A stretch of 64,000 nt of DNA, from NCBI RefSeq assembly GCF_016907255.1, contig NZ_JAFBBQ010000001.1, positions 558,001 through 622,000 on the forward strand, written 5' to 3'. Made by a program: the position numbers and the translations under genes. The notes below the pieces were generated by a model. It was not told where the DNA came from. It worked only from the letters and a program-made list of their open reading frames with translations, and made no database searches. Origin of the DNA: Microbacterium keratanolyticum (GTDB lineage: Bacteria > Actinomycetota > Actinomycetes > Actinomycetales > Microbacteriaceae). Below, piece after piece: positions 17,447-26,411 of this stretch. Each line of letters begins with the position of its first letter. Positions within the stretch are counted from its first letter, which is position 1.

Positions 17447-18957
17447 GCCTGTGCTCCTTCGTTCACGGCGCCGGCCATCATGAGGCCGAGCTGCTCGCGG
17501 GGGGTGTCTCCGGGGACGATGCCCACGATCTTGCCGCGGTACATCACGAGGATGCGGTCGGCGAGGGCGGTGACCTCATCGAGCTCCGTCGAGATCACGA
17601 TCACGGGCACGCCCGCGTCGCGGGTCTCGACGATGCGCTTGTGGATGAACTCGATCGAGCCGACGTCGACACCGCGGGTCGGCTGCGCCGCGATGAAGAG
17701 CGAGAGGTCGCGGCTGAGCTCACGCGCCAGCACGACCTTCTGCTGATTGCCACCGGACAGCTTGCCGGCGGGCTGAGAGGCACCCTGCGTGCGGATGTCG
17801 AACTCCGTGATCTTCTCGCGCGCGAAAGTGTCGAGCGCGCGCAGCTGGAGCGCACCGGCCTTGACGAAGGGGGCACCGCTGGAGCGGTCGAGCATGAGGT
17901 TCTCGGCGATGGAGAACTCCTTGACGAGTCCGTCGACGCCGCGGTCTTCCGGGACGAAGCCGACGCCGGCGTCGAGCACCTCGCGCACGGAGCATCCGCG
18001 CAGCTCATCGCCGTTGAGGCGGATGCTGCCGCGCACACGCTCCTGCAGACCGACGAGCGCCTCGGTGAGCTCCGTCTGCCCGTTGCCTTGCACACCGGCG
18101 ATGGCGAGGATCTCTCCCCCGCGCACCTCGAAGGAAGCGTCGTCGACGAGGACGGTGCCCGCGACATCCGTGACCGTGAGATTCTCGACCACGAGGGCAT
18201 TCTCGGTCAGCACCGGGGCGTTCTTGTGAACGGTGAGCTCGACGGCGCGTCCGACCATCAGCGCGGCGAGCTCGGCGTTGGAGGCGGTCGGCGATGCTTC
18301 GCCGACGACCTTGCCGAGACGGATCACCGTGATGCGGTCGGCCACCTCGCGGACCTCACGAAGCTTGTGCGTGATGAAGACGATCGCCGTGCCCTGCTCC
18401 TTGAGCAGGCGCATCGTGGCCATGAGCTCGTCGGTCTCCTGCGGCGTGAGGACGGCCGTCGGCTCGTCGAAGACGAGGATGTTCGCCTCGCGCGAGAGTG
18501 CCTTGATGATCTCCACACGCTGCTGCACACCCACGGGAAGGTCGCCGACGAGCGCATCCGGATCGACGTCGAAGCCGAATCGGTCGGAGATCTCCTTCAC
18601 GCGCCGTCGCGCAGCGGCGAGGTCGAGACGCCCGCCGAACGTGGTCTCCTCGTGGCCGAGCATGACGTTCTCTGCCACCGTGAAGACCGGGATCAGCATG
18701 AAGTGCTGATGCACCATGCCGATGCCCGCGGCCATCGCGTCACCGGGGCCTGCGAAGTGCTGCACGACGTCATTGATGAGAATCTGCCCCTCGTCGGCCT
18801 GGTACAGGCCGTAGAGCACGTTCATCAGCGTCGATTTGCCGGCGCCGTTCTCACCGAGGAGGCAGTGGATTTCGCCCGGCTCGACGGTGAGATCGATGTG
18901 ATCGTTCGCCGTCAGCGGGCCAAACCTCTTCGTTATGCCACGCAGTTCAAGCTTCAT
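17443..18957 (-). CDS. nucleoside ABC transporter ATP-binding protein, two ABC domains
   Basis: 504 residues. The first domain has Walker A GENGAGKST (about 35-43), signature LPVGVQQRVEI and Walker B ILVFDEPTA. The second has a relaxed Walker A GVQGNGQTEL and signature LSGGNQQKVVLAREL, as in RbsA/YufO-type ATPases. TAGGAT lies exactly 6 nt before the ATG, so a separate leaderless transcript is possible; AGGA in the same stretch could also act as a ribosome site. Confidence 0.9.
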   Translation of the reverse strand: MKLELRGITKRFGPLTANDHIDLTVEPGEIHCLLGENGAGKSTLMNVLYGLYQADEGQILINDVVQHFAGPGDAMAAGIGMVHQHFMLIPVFTVAENVMLGHEETTFGGRLDLAAARRRVKEISDRFGFDVDPDALVGDLPVGVQQRVEIIKALSREANILVFDEPTAVLTPQETDELMATMRLLKEQGTAIVFITHKLREVREVADRITVIRLGKVVGEASPTASNAELAALMVGRAVELTVHKNAPVLTENALVVENLTVTDVAGTVLVDDASFEVRGGEILAIAGVQGNGQTELTEALVGLQERVRGSIRLNGDELRGCSVREVLDAGVGFVPEDRGVDGLVKEFSIAENLMLDRSSGAPFVKAGALQLRALDTFAREKITEFDIRTQGASQPAGKLSGGNQQKVVLARELSRDLSLFIAAQPTRGVDVGSIEFIHKRIVETRDAGVPVIVISTELDEVTALADRILVMYRGKIVGIVPGDTPREQLGLMMAGAVNEGAQA

Positions 18958-18963
18958 GTGTTG

Positions 18964-18969
18964 ATCCTA
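18964..18969 (-). promoter_or_regulatory. putative internal -10 box before the nucleoside ATPase gene
   Basis: TAGGAT on the minus strand ends 6 nt before the ATG at 18957 and lies after the hairpin that follows the BMP gene. It fits a second, leaderless promoter giving ATPase-permease-salvage transcripts independent of the lipoprotein gene. Confidence 0.4.
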
Positions 18970-19016
18970 TTCATGACATGTCGCTCCGCCCAGGGATCAC
19001 CTGAGCAGACGACAAC

Positions 19017-19042
19017 GGGGAGGCCGCGCGTGCGGCCTCCCC
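19017..19042 (-). terminator. hairpin after the BMP lipoprotein gene
   Basis: A perfect 11-bp stem (19017-19027 with 19032-19042; arm GGGGAGGCCGC) and a 4-nt loop start 13 bp after the BMP stop. On the minus strand only scattered Ts follow. Partial termination or mRNA 3' protection would give excess lipoprotein over the transporter core. Confidence 0.65.
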
Positions 19043-19055
19043 ACTGTGGTTCCTC

Positions 19056-20153
19056 TTACTTGCTGAGGTAGGACGTGACGGTGATCTTGCCGCCGATGAT
19101 GTCCTGCTTGATCTGCTCGACCTTCTCCATGAGCGCGGGGTCGACCTTGCCCTCGAAGTTGTGCAGCGGCGCGATGCCGACGCCCTCGTTCTCGAGCGTT
19201 CCGACGTACGGCTCGCCCGAGAAGGTGCCGTCAGCGCTGGAGAGCACGGCTTCCTTGACCGAGACGTCCATGGCCTTCAGGACCGAGGTGAGCACGACGT
19301 CCTGCGTGGTCGGGTCGGTGTTGAAGAGGTCAGCGTCGACGCCGACGAGCGCAACCTCTGCACCCGACTCCGTGATCGCCTGCAGCGCCGACTGGTAGAT
19401 CGGACCGCCGACGGGCATGATCACGTCGACACCCTGGTCGAGGATGTTCTTGGCGACCGTCTTGGCCTCCTGGTTGGCCTCGAAGCCACCGGTGAACGAG
19501 CCGGTCGTGCCGTCCCAGCCGATGACCTGAACCGAAGCGCTGTTCTCCTTGTTGTAGAAGTCAACGCCCTGCTTGAAGCCGTCCATGAAGATCGTCACGG
19601 TCGGGAACTCCATGCCGCCGTAGGTGCCGACCTTGCCGGACTTGGAGTAGCCCGCCGACAGGTAGCCCGCCATGAAGGCAGCCTCAGCCGTGTTGTAGAG
19701 CAGCGGCTTAACGTTCTCGGCGTCCTGCTTGCCGTCGAAGTCGTTGTCGGCTGCGTCGTCAACGAGGATGAAGTTCGTGTCGGGGTTTGCGTTCGCAGCG
19801 TCGACGGTCGCCTGCGACAGCGCGAAGCCCACGGAGACGATGGCGTTGCAGCCCTCGGAGACCATGTTGTCGATGTTCGGGCCGTACTCGGTCTCGGCGT
19901 TCGACTCCGCCTTCTTGACCTCGACGCCGAGCTCATCAGCGGCGGCGACGACGCCCTCGTAGGAGAGCTGGTTGAACGACTTGTCGTCGAAACCGCCCGC
20001 GTCGGAGACGATGCACGGAAGGAAGCTCGAGGCCTCGCCGCCGTCGGAGCCGGCGCCGCCTTCGGTGGGTGCCTGGCCACAGCCGGTCAGAGCGAGGATG
20101 ACGCCGGCGGCGAGCGTAATGCCGGCCAGCTTCTTGGTGGTAGAGATGGTCAC
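19056..20153 (-). CDS. BMP family nucleoside-binding lipoprotein
   Basis: 365 residues. The signal peptide ends in the lipobox LTGC (Cys25) and an acidic Gly/Ser linker follows. SDAGGFDDKSFNQLSYEG is the diagnostic start of BMP/PnrA-type nucleoside-binding proteins, and VGTYGGMEFPTV and VIMPVGGP also fit. The start is GTG at 20153, with GGGGAGG 5 nt upstream. It heads the nucleoside uptake operon whose last three genes are cdd, deoA and add. Confidence 0.92.
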   Translation of the reverse strand: MTISTTKKLAGITLAAGVILALTGCGQAPTEGGAGSDGGEASSFLPCIVSDAGGFDDKSFNQLSYEGVVAAADELGVEVKKAESNAETEYGPNIDNMVSEGCNAIVSVGFALSQATVDAANANPDTNFILVDDAADNDFDGKQDAENVKPLLYNTAEAAFMAGYLSAGYSKSGKVGTYGGMEFPTVTIFMDGFKQGVDFYNKENSASVQVIGWDGTTGSFTGGFEANQEAKTVAKNILDQGVDVIMPVGGPIYQSALQAITESGAEVALVGVDADLFNTDPTTQDVVLTSVLKAMDVSVKEAVLSSADGTFSGEPYVGTLENEGVGIAPLHNFEGKVDPALMEKVEQIKQDIIGGKITVTSYLSK

Positions 20154-20174
20154 TCTTGCCTCCCCTAAGAATCG

Positions 20175-20265
20175 CCCGCGGCCATCGCGGGTCGATCTAA
20201 GTTACTCACTGTTTCGCTCCGCGTGCATATCGGAGAAAGACCCGCTAGCGAAAGGTTACAAACCT
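20175..20265 (-). promoter_or_regulatory. leader and promoter region of the nucleoside operon
   Basis: The 149-bp gap holds a 6-bp-stem hairpin (CCCGCG at 20175-20180 with CGCGGG at 20186-20191) in the likely 5' leader. Further upstream the palindrome AGGTT-ACA-AACCT (20253-20265) may be an operator. TTAGAT in between is a candidate -10 box. No regulator gene is adjacent. Confidence 0.35.
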
Positions 20266-20302
20266 GCAATGATCAGGGCGGTTTCCCAATGTCGGATGCC
20301 TC

Positions 20303-21418
20303 CTAGAGCACGTCTCCGCGGCCGGTGAGCTTGAGCGACTCCACGACGCCCTTGACGCGCTGCGCGTGCTCGGTCGTCGTGACCAGCAGCGCATCCGGAG
20401 TGTCGACGACGACGATGTCCTTCACGCCGACGAGACTGATCACCCGCTCGGTCTGACTCACCAGGATTCCGCTCGCGGCATCCGACAGCACGCGGGCCTT
20501 GGGCCCCAGCACCGCAAGATCGTTCTTGCGACCGTTGGAGATGAGCTTGGTGAGCGAGGCGAAGTCGCCCACGTCGTCCCAGTCGAAATGACCGGGCACG
20601 ACCGCGAGGCGCCCACGCTCGGCGGCGGGCTCCGCGACGGCGTAGTCGATAGCGATCTTAGGAAGCCGCGGCCAGATGCGGTCGACGGCAGGTCCGCGCA
20701 GCTCGCGATCATCCCAGGCCTCGGCGAGCTCCAGGAGGCCTTCGTGCAGGACCGGCTGATGCAGGGCCAGCTCTTCGAGCAGCACGCTCGCCTTCGCGAT
20801 GAACATGCCGGCGTTCCACAGGTAGGAGCGGTCGGCGATGTAGCTGCGCGCCGTCTCGAGGTCAGGCTTTTCCACGAAGCGCTCGACGAGCGCGGCCTCA
20901 CGAGCGCCGTCGATGACGAGCTCCGTGCCCTGTTTGATGTACCCGAATCCGACGGCGGGCTCGGTCGGCGAGATCCCGATGGTGCAGATGTATCCCTGAC
21001 GTGCGACCTCGACGGCGTCGCGCACGGCGAACTCGAAGACGCGCGTGCCGCGGATCACATGGTCGGCGCTGAACGAGCCGATGATCACGTCAGGGTCGCG
21101 ACGATGCAGGATCGCCGCCGCCAGCCCGATCGCCGCCGCCGACTCGCGGGGCTCGGACTCGAGGATCACGTTGCGATCGTGGATGCCAGGCAGCTGCTCC
21201 TCCACGGCGGCGCGGTGCGCCCGCCCGGTGACGACGGCGATGCTGTCGGCCCCGGTCAGCGGAACGAGGCGATCCCAGGTGTCGCGCAGCAGCGACTGAC
21301 CCGATCCGGTGAGGTCATGCAGGAACTTCGGCGCGTCGGCGCGAGACAGCGGCCACAGGCGACTGCCGATGCCCCCCGCGGGGATGACGCCGTAGAAGTT
21401 CGGGATGGGCTGGCTCAT
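20303..21418 (-). CDS. manC: mannose-1-phosphate guanylyltransferase
   Basis: 371 residues. The nucleotidyltransferase signature GGIGSRLWPLSRADAPKFL sits at residues 14-32, with FVEKP and YLWNAGMFI further on, as in GDP-mannose pyrophosphorylases. It makes GDP-mannose from GTP and mannose 1-phosphate for glycans. It lacks the C-terminal isomerase domain of bifunctional enzymes. TAGCCT lies 7 nt before the ATG, so a leaderless mRNA is possible. It is divergent from sdhC. Confidence 0.92.
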   Translation of the reverse strand: MSQPIPNFYGVIPAGGIGSRLWPLSRADAPKFLHDLTGSGQSLLRDTWDRLVPLTGADSIAVVTGRAHRAAVEEQLPGIHDRNVILESEPRESAAAIGLAAAILHRRDPDVIIGSFSADHVIRGTRVFEFAVRDAVEVARQGYICTIGISPTEPAVGFGYIKQGTELVIDGAREAALVERFVEKPDLETARSYIADRSYLWNAGMFIAKASVLLEELALHQPVLHEGLLELAEAWDDRELRGPAVDRIWPRLPKIAIDYAVAEPAAERGRLAVVPGHFDWDDVGDFASLTKLISNGRKNDLAVLGPKARVLSDAASGILVSQTERVISLVGVKDIVVVDTPDALLVTTTEHAQRVKGVVESLKLTGRGDVL

Positions 21419-21577
21419 GCTCCCCAGGCTAGTGCGAGCCTCTTGCTAACAATATGAACGCAAGCCGAGCTAAGGTCGCCCTTCGTCGCTCCCAGCGTTT
21501 GAACAGGAATAGGATGGGTGAGATCGGATGCGCCCTCGCGCGCTCTCCAGACCTCGCAACGATCAGGGAGGATGACC

Positions 21578-22012
21578 GTGTCCGCAAGCACTCGCTTGAC
21601 ACCGTCGATTTCGGAAACCACATCCAAGACGCCTCGCGGAACCCTCTATCGGGGTCGAGAAGGCATGTGGTCATGGGTGCTTCACCGCATCACGGGAGTC
21701 GCGATCTTCTTCTTCCTCCTGGTGCACGTGCTCGACACCGCGCTGATTCGCGTCAGCCCGGAGGCGTACAACGCCGTGCTCAGCACCTACCAGACGCCGC
21801 TCATGGGGCTTGGTGAGGTCGTCCTCGTCGGAGGCATCGCCTTCCACGCCTTCAACGGCCTGCGCATCATCCTCGTCGACTTCTGGTCCAAGGGCGCGCA
21901 GTTGCAGCGTCAGCTGTTCTGGATCGTCCTCGGGTTGTGGGCGGTGACGATGATCGGGTTCACCGCGCGTCACCTTCCGAACGTCTTCGCCAGCACGGGA
22001 GGGTCCCACTGA
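21578..22012 (+). CDS. sdhC: succinate dehydrogenase cytochrome b556 subunit
   Basis: 144 residues with three membrane helices after a polar N-terminus of about 35 residues. HRITGVAIFFFLLVH and FHAFNGLRIIL carry the conserved heme and quinone-site residues of SdhC. The GTG at 21578 is preferred over the ATG at 21572 because GGAGG ends 6 nt before it and abuts the ATG. It is the first gene of sdhCDAB. TAGGAT at 21510-21515 is a candidate -10 box. Confidence 0.9.
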   Translation: MSASTRLTPSISETTSKTPRGTLYRGREGMWSWVLHRITGVAIFFFLLVHVLDTALIRVSPEAYNAVLSTYQTPLMGLGEVVLVGGIAFHAFNGLRIILVDFWSKGAQLQRQLFWIVLGLWAVTMIGFTARHLPNVFASTGGSH

Positions 22013-22455
22013 TGTCCGCAACGACCACTGTCGCCCCCGCTCGTCGCAGCCGTGGCTTCAACCTGGAGAAGTGGGGCTGGATCTTCATGCGCGCCTCGGG
22101 CGTGCTGCTGATCGTCCTGATCTTCGGCCACCTCTTCGTCAACCTCATGGTCGGCGAAGGCATCCACGCCCTGAACTTCGCGTTCGTCGCGGGCAAGTTC
22201 GCCTCGCCGTTCTGGCAGTGGTGGGATGTCCTGATGCTCTGGCTCGCCCTCATCCACGGCACCAACGGCATGCGCACGATCGTCAACGACTACGTGAACA
22301 ACGACAAGGTGCGCACGGTGCTCAACTGGGCGCTCGGCCTCTCGGCTGCGCTCCTCATCGTTCTCGGCACCCTCGTGGTGTTCACGTTCGACCCGTGCGC
22401 GGGCGTCTTCGAAGACGGCGCGATGTGGGAAACCTGCCAGGCACTGGGCAAGTAG
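22012..22455 (+). CDS. sdhD: succinate dehydrogenase membrane anchor subunit
   Basis: 147 residues with three membrane helices. FGHLFVNLM and [17 protein letters not shown] hold the conserved histidines of the SdhD anchor, which with SdhC binds heme b and menaquinone. The ATG shares one base with the sdhC stop (TGATG). Confidence 0.9.
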   Translation: MSATTTVAPARRSRGFNLEKWGWIFMRASGVLLIVLIFGHLFVNLMVGEGIHALNFAFVAGKFASPFWQWWDVLMLWLALIHGTNGMRTIVNDYVNNDKVRTVLNWALGLSAALLIVLGTLVVFTFDPCAGVFEDGAMWETCQALGK

Positions 22456-22474
22456 ACAAAGAAGGCATACGAGA

Positions 22475-24280
22475 GTGACTACGCAGACTCAGGATTCCGT
22501 CGTTCGTGACGGCGTGCACTACCACCAGTTCGACATCGTCATCGTGGGCGCCGGCGGCGCCGGCATGCGTGCGGCGATCGAAGCCGGCCCCGGCGCGAAG
22601 ACAGCCGTGATCTCCAAGCTGTACCCGACCCGCTCGCACACCGGTGCGGCGCAGGGCGGTATGGCTGCGGCCCTCGCGAACGTCGAGGAAGACAGCTGGG
22701 AGTGGCACACCTTCGACACCGTCAAGGGCGGCGACTACCTCGTCGACCAGGACGCTGCCGAGATCCTCGCGAAAGAGGCGATCGACGCGGTCATCGACCT
22801 CGAGAACATGGGTCTGCCGTTCAACCGCACGCCCGAGGGCAAGATCGACCAGCGCCGCTTCGGCGGCCACACGGCCGAGCATGGCAAGACGCCGGTGCGT
22901 CGCGCCTGCTACGCTGCCGACCGCACGGGTCACATGATTCTGCAGACGCTGTTCCAGAACTGCGTCAAGCTGGGCATCAACTTCTTCAACGAGTTCTACG
23001 TGCTCGACCTGCTGACCGCGAAGGATGACTCGGGCAAGACCGTCATCTCGGGCGTCGTGGCCTACGACCTGTCCACGGGCGAGCTGCACGTCTTCCAGGC
23101 CAAGGCCGTGATCTTCGCGACCGGCGGCTTCGGCAAGATCTTCAAGACGACCTCGAACGCACACACCCTCACGGGTGACGGCGTCGGCATCATCTGGCGC
23201 AAGGGTCTTCCCCTGGAAGACCTCGAGTTCTTCCAGTTCCACCCGACAGGCCTCGCCGGCCTCGGCATTCTCCTCACCGAAGGTGCGCGAGGAGAGGGAG
23301 CGATCCTGCGCAACGCCTCGGGTGAGCGGTTCATGGAGCGCTACGCCCCCACGATCAAGGACCTCGCCCCGCGTGACATCGTCGCGCGCTGCATGGTGCA
23401 GGAGGTCGCCGAGGGTCGCGGAGCGGGCCCGCACAAGGACTACGTGCTGCTGGACTGCACGCACCTGGGCGCGGAGGTGCTCGAGACCAAGCTCCCCGAC
23501 ATCACCGAGTTCGCGCGCACGTACCTGGGCGTCGACCCGGTCGTCGAGCCCGTTCCCGTCATGCCGACCGCGCACTACGCCATGGGCGGCATCCCGACCA
23601 ACAACGACGGTGAGGTCCTCGCAGACAACACGACCGTCGTCCCCGGACTGTACGCCGCCGGCGAGTGTGCCTGCGTCTCGGTGCACGGCGCCAACCGCCT
23701 CGGCACCAACTCGCTGCTCGACATCAACGTCTTCGGCAAGCGCGCCGGCCGCAACGCGGTCGAGTACGTCAAGACCGCCGAGTTCGTGCCGCTGCCCGAG
23801 AACCCGGTCGGCTTCGTTCAGGACATGATCGAGGGCCTGCGCAACAACCAGGGCACCGAGCGCATCGCGGTTCTGCGCAAGACGCTGCAGGACGAGATGG
23901 ACAAGGGCGCACAGGTGTTCCGCACCGAGGAGTCGCTGACGCACGTCCTCGGCGTCATCGCCGAACTGCGCGAGCGCTACAAGAACGTGCACGTCGACGA
24001 CAAGGGCAAGCGCTTCAACACCGACCTGCTCGAGGCCGTCGAGCTGGGCTTCCTGCTCGACATCGCCGAGGTCGTCGTCTACGCGGCCCGCAACCGCCGG
24101 GAGAGCCGCGGCGGTCACATGCGCGACGACTTCCCGAAGCGCGACGACGAGACCTACATGAAGCACACGATGGCGTATCTCACCGGAGACGCGCACTCGG
24201 CTGACGCATCCGACCACATCACGCTCGACTGGAAGCCGGTCGTCGTGACCAACTACCAGCCGATGGAGAGGAAGTACTGA
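22475..24280 (+). CDS. sdhA: succinate dehydrogenase flavoprotein subunit
   Basis: 601 residues. FAD-binding [13 protein letters not shown] (residues 24-36), the covalent flavin histidine in [11 protein letters not shown], the active-site region [12 protein letters not shown] and the [11 protein letters not shown] motif are all present. It oxidises succinate to fumarate in the TCA cycle at the inner face of the membrane. The start is GTG, 19 bp after sdhD, with GAAGG upstream. Base usage is strongly GAC/AAG/GTC biased, as expected for high expression. Confidence 0.96.
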   Translation: MTTQTQDSVVRDGVHYHQFDIVIVGAGGAGMRAAIEAGPGAKTAVISKLYPTRSHTGAAQGGMAAALANVEEDSWEWHTFDTVKGGDYLVDQDAAEILAKEAIDAVIDLENMGLPFNRTPEGKIDQRRFGGHTAEHGKTPVRRACYAADRTGHMILQTLFQNCVKLGINFFNEFYVLDLLTAKDDSGKTVISGVVAYDLSTGELHVFQAKAVIFATGGFGKIFKTTSNAHTLTGDGVGIIWRKGLPLEDLEFFQFHPTGLAGLGILLTEGARGEGAILRNASGERFMERYAPTIKDLAPRDIVARCMVQEVAEGRGAGPHKDYVLLDCTHLGAEVLETKLPDITEFARTYLGVDPVVEPVPVMPTAHYAMGGIPTNNDGEVLADNTTVVPGLYAAGECACVSVHGANRLGTNSLLDINVFGKRAGRNAVEYVKTAEFVPLPENPVGFVQDMIEGLRNNQGTERIAVLRKTLQDEMDKGAQVFRTEESLTHVLGVIAELRERYKNVHVDDKGKRFNTDLLEAVELGFLLDIAEVVVYAARNRRESRGGHMRDDFPKRDDETYMKHTMAYLTGDAHSADASDHITLDWKPVVVTNYQPMERKY

Positions 24281-24282
24281 GC

Positions 24283-25053
24283 ATGTCGAACGGCGTTATG
24301 GAGGCCGTTGAGGCCGACACCACGAACGACAGCGGAGTTCAGTCGTTCCTGGTGACGTTCAACATCCGTCGCTTCGACCCTGAGGTCGACGCGGAGCCGC
24401 GCTGGGTGGACTACGACGTCGAGCTCTATGCGACCGACCGCGTGCTCGATGCTCTGCACAAGATCAAGTGGGAGGTCGACGGTTCGCTGAGCTTCCGCCG
24501 CTCCTGCGCGCACGGCATCTGCGGCTCGGATGCGATGCGCATCAACGGCCGCAACCGCCTGGCCTGCAAGACGCTGATCAAGGACCTCGACATCTCGAAG
24601 CCGATCTATGTCGAGGCCATCAAGGGTCTGCCGCTCGAGAAGGACCTCATCGTCGACATGGAGCCGTTCTTCGCCTCCTACCGCGAGGTCCAGCCGTTCC
24701 TGGTCGCCAGCTCCACCCCTGAGAAGGGCAAGGAGCGCGTGCAGTCGATCACCGACCGCGCGATCTTCGACGACACCACCAAGTGCATCCTGTGTGCCGC
24801 GTGCACCTCGTCGTGCCCCGTGTTCTGGACGGACGGACAGTACTTCGGCCCGGCCGCGATCGTCAACGCGCACCGCTTCATCTTCGACTCGCGCGACGAC
24901 AACGCCGACGTGCGCCTCGACATCCTCAACGACAAAGAGGGCGTGTGGCGCTGCCGCACGACCTTCAACTGCTCGGAGGCGTGCCCCCGTGGCATCGAGG
25001 TGACCAAGGCGATCGCCGAGGTCAAGCAGGCCATCCTGCGTGGCGGCCGCTGA
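24283..25053 (+). CDS. sdhB: succinate dehydrogenase iron-sulfur subunit
   Basis: 256 residues. The plant-type [2Fe-2S] ligands are in SCAHGICGSDAMR and RLAC (about residues 69-91). The [4Fe-4S] and [3Fe-4S] ligands are in CILCAACTSSCP and NCSEACPRGI. It carries electrons from SdhA to the membrane quinone site. It starts 2 bp after the sdhA stop, and a strong terminator follows. Confidence 0.96.
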   Translation: MSNGVMEAVEADTTNDSGVQSFLVTFNIRRFDPEVDAEPRWVDYDVELYATDRVLDALHKIKWEVDGSLSFRRSCAHGICGSDAMRINGRNRLACKTLIKDLDISKPIYVEAIKGLPLEKDLIVDMEPFFASYREVQPFLVASSTPEKGKERVQSITDRAIFDDTTKCILCAACTSSCPVFWTDGQYFGPAAIVNAHRFIFDSRDDNADVRLDILNDKEGVWRCRTTFNCSEACPRGIEVTKAIAEVKQAILRGGR

Positions 25054-25065
25054 GTCGTCCGCTCT

Positions 25066-25107
25066 GCAGTGAGCCCGCGTCCTTCTGGACGCGGGCTCAC
25101 TGCTTTT
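25066..25107 (+). terminator. rho-independent terminator of the sdh operon
   Basis: A perfect 17-bp stem (25066-25082 with 25087-25103), a TTCT loop and TTTT lie 13 bp after sdhB. This is the clearest intrinsic terminator in the window. Confidence 0.92.
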
Positions 25108-25175
25108 CACGGATCGCGCATGCGTCTCGCGGATGCTGCGGACCTCACCGCCCGCACGGATGGGCGCACGCGGGC

Positions 25176-25181
25176 TAGGGT
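25176..25181 (+). promoter_or_regulatory. -10 box of a leaderless YihY transcript
   Basis: TAGGGT ends exactly 6 nt before the GTG at 25188, and there is no ribosome-binding site. The geometry predicts transcription starting at the start codon. Confidence 0.5.
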
Positions 25182-25187
25182 GGTGGC

Positions 25188-26402
25188 GTGTCCGCGTCTC
25201 CCCCACCCGTCGACGACGCCCCGCAGCGTTCGCTGAGTGCAGCTGTCGCGCGCGCCAGCGAACTGACCGAGCGCACTCTTGCCGCGTTCCCCGTACGCGT
25301 CTGGCGGCATTTCCTGCAGAACAACGGCTTCCTGCTGGCCGCCGGGGTGAGCTACCAGGCGCTGTTCGCGATCTTCGCGGCGATCTACCTGGTCTTCGCG
25401 ATCGTGGGGCTGTGGCTCGGCGGAAACTCCGATGCGGTCGACGCGCTCATCGCGGTGGTCAACGGTTACATTCCCGGGCTCATCGCCGAGGAGAGCGGCA
25501 TCGCCACCCCAGAACAAGTGAAGGCGATCGCGGAGAGCACGACGGGCGTGCTGAGCGTCACGGGCGCCATCGCACTGGGCGCGGTGGTCTGGACGGCCAT
25601 CGGCTGGGTCACGTTCTCGCGTCGTGCGGTCCGAGATATCTTCGGGCTGCCTCCGGATCGCCGCAGCTACATCCTGCTCAAGGCGCGGGACCTGCTGGCG
25701 GCTCTGATCTTCGGCATCGCGCTCCTCGCCGGATCCATGCTCAGCTCGACCAGCGCCGCACTGATGTCATGGGCCCTGGAGATGCTCGGATGGGACGGCG
25801 GATCGAGCGGGGTCAATCTCAGCATCCGCATCGGATCGGTCGTCGTGTCCTTCGCGCTGCTCACCGGTGCGCTGGCCGCTCTCGTCCGTTTCCTCACCGG
25901 CACGACGCTGACCGCCCGGATCATCTGGCCGGGTGCCCTTCTGGGTGGCGCAGCGATGACCGTACTGCAGTTCGGCGCGGGCTTCCTGCTCAGCTACACC
26001 CCGTCCAACCCCCTGCTGGCGACGTTCGCGATCTTCGTGGGACTTCTGCTCTGGTTCCGCGTGAACGGGGTGGTGATGCTCGTCGCCGCAGCGTGGATCG
26101 CCGTCGCGGCAGCAGACCGAGATCAGCCCCTGCAGCAGTTGACCGAAGCAGAACGCCGGGCGGCCGAGCATCGCGCCCTCGTCGTCGCCGCCCGGGTGCG
26201 GCTACGTGAGGCCCGCGCTGCTCGTGAGGACGCGACCTGGTGGGAACGCTGGCCGAGGGAGCGCGCCGTGCGCGCCGCGGAGGCGGAACTCGACGCTCTG
26301 GAACGCATCGCGGTCGAGGACGCTCCCCCGACACCGTCGCTGTTCCGGCCACGTGCGGCCGCGCTGCCGCCGGCGGATCTCGATGTCGGAGGCACTCGTT
26401 AG
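25188..26402 (+). CDS. YihY/BrkB family inner membrane protein
   Basis: 404 residues. After a polar N-terminus there are six membrane helices with the family pattern VSYQALFAIFAAIYLVF and FLTGTTLTARIIWPGALLGG. The last 100 or so residues are a charged, alanine/arginine-rich, probably coiled-coil cytoplasmic tail. The family has no agreed function; the old RNase BN label is wrong for it. The GTG start is supported by the -10 box 6 nt upstream. It stands alone after the sdh terminator. Confidence 0.83.
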   Translation: MSASPPPVDDAPQRSLSAAVARASELTERTLAAFPVRVWRHFLQNNGFLLAAGVSYQALFAIFAAIYLVFAIVGLWLGGNSDAVDALIAVVNGYIPGLIAEESGIATPEQVKAIAESTTGVLSVTGAIALGAVVWTAIGWVTFSRRAVRDIFGLPPDRRSYILLKARDLLAALIFGIALLAGSMLSSTSAALMSWALEMLGWDGGSSGVNLSIRIGSVVVSFALLTGALAALVRFLTGTTLTARIIWPGALLGGAAMTVLQFGAGFLLSYTPSNPLLATFAIFVGLLLWFRVNGVVMLVAAAWIAVAAADRDQPLQQLTEAERRAAEHRALVVAARVRLREARAAREDATWWERWPRERAVRAAEAELDALERIAVEDAPPTPSLFRPRAAALPPADLDVGGTR

Positions 26403-26405
26403 GCT
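26400..26405 (+). promoter_or_regulatory. -10 box of a leaderless exonuclease III transcript
   Basis: TAGGCT begins with the stop codon of the YihY gene and ends 6 nt before the ATG at 26412. This spacing favours the ATG over the GTG at 26409 as start. Confidence 0.5.
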
Positions 26406-26411
26406 GGGGTG

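Noticed and set aside
17410..19071. A 553-codon plus-strand open frame opposite the nucleoside ATPase
   Set aside because: Shadow of a clear two-domain ABC ATPase; no start signal or domain.
22382..24217. A 611-codon open frame antisense to sdhA
   Set aside because: It mirrors the codon pattern of sdhA in a high-GC genome, has no recognisable domain, and lies opposite a certain gene.
25188..26402. RNase BN annotation for the YihY-type gene
   Set aside because: YihY/BrkB membrane proteins were mislabelled RNase BN historically; the sequence has no nuclease motif.
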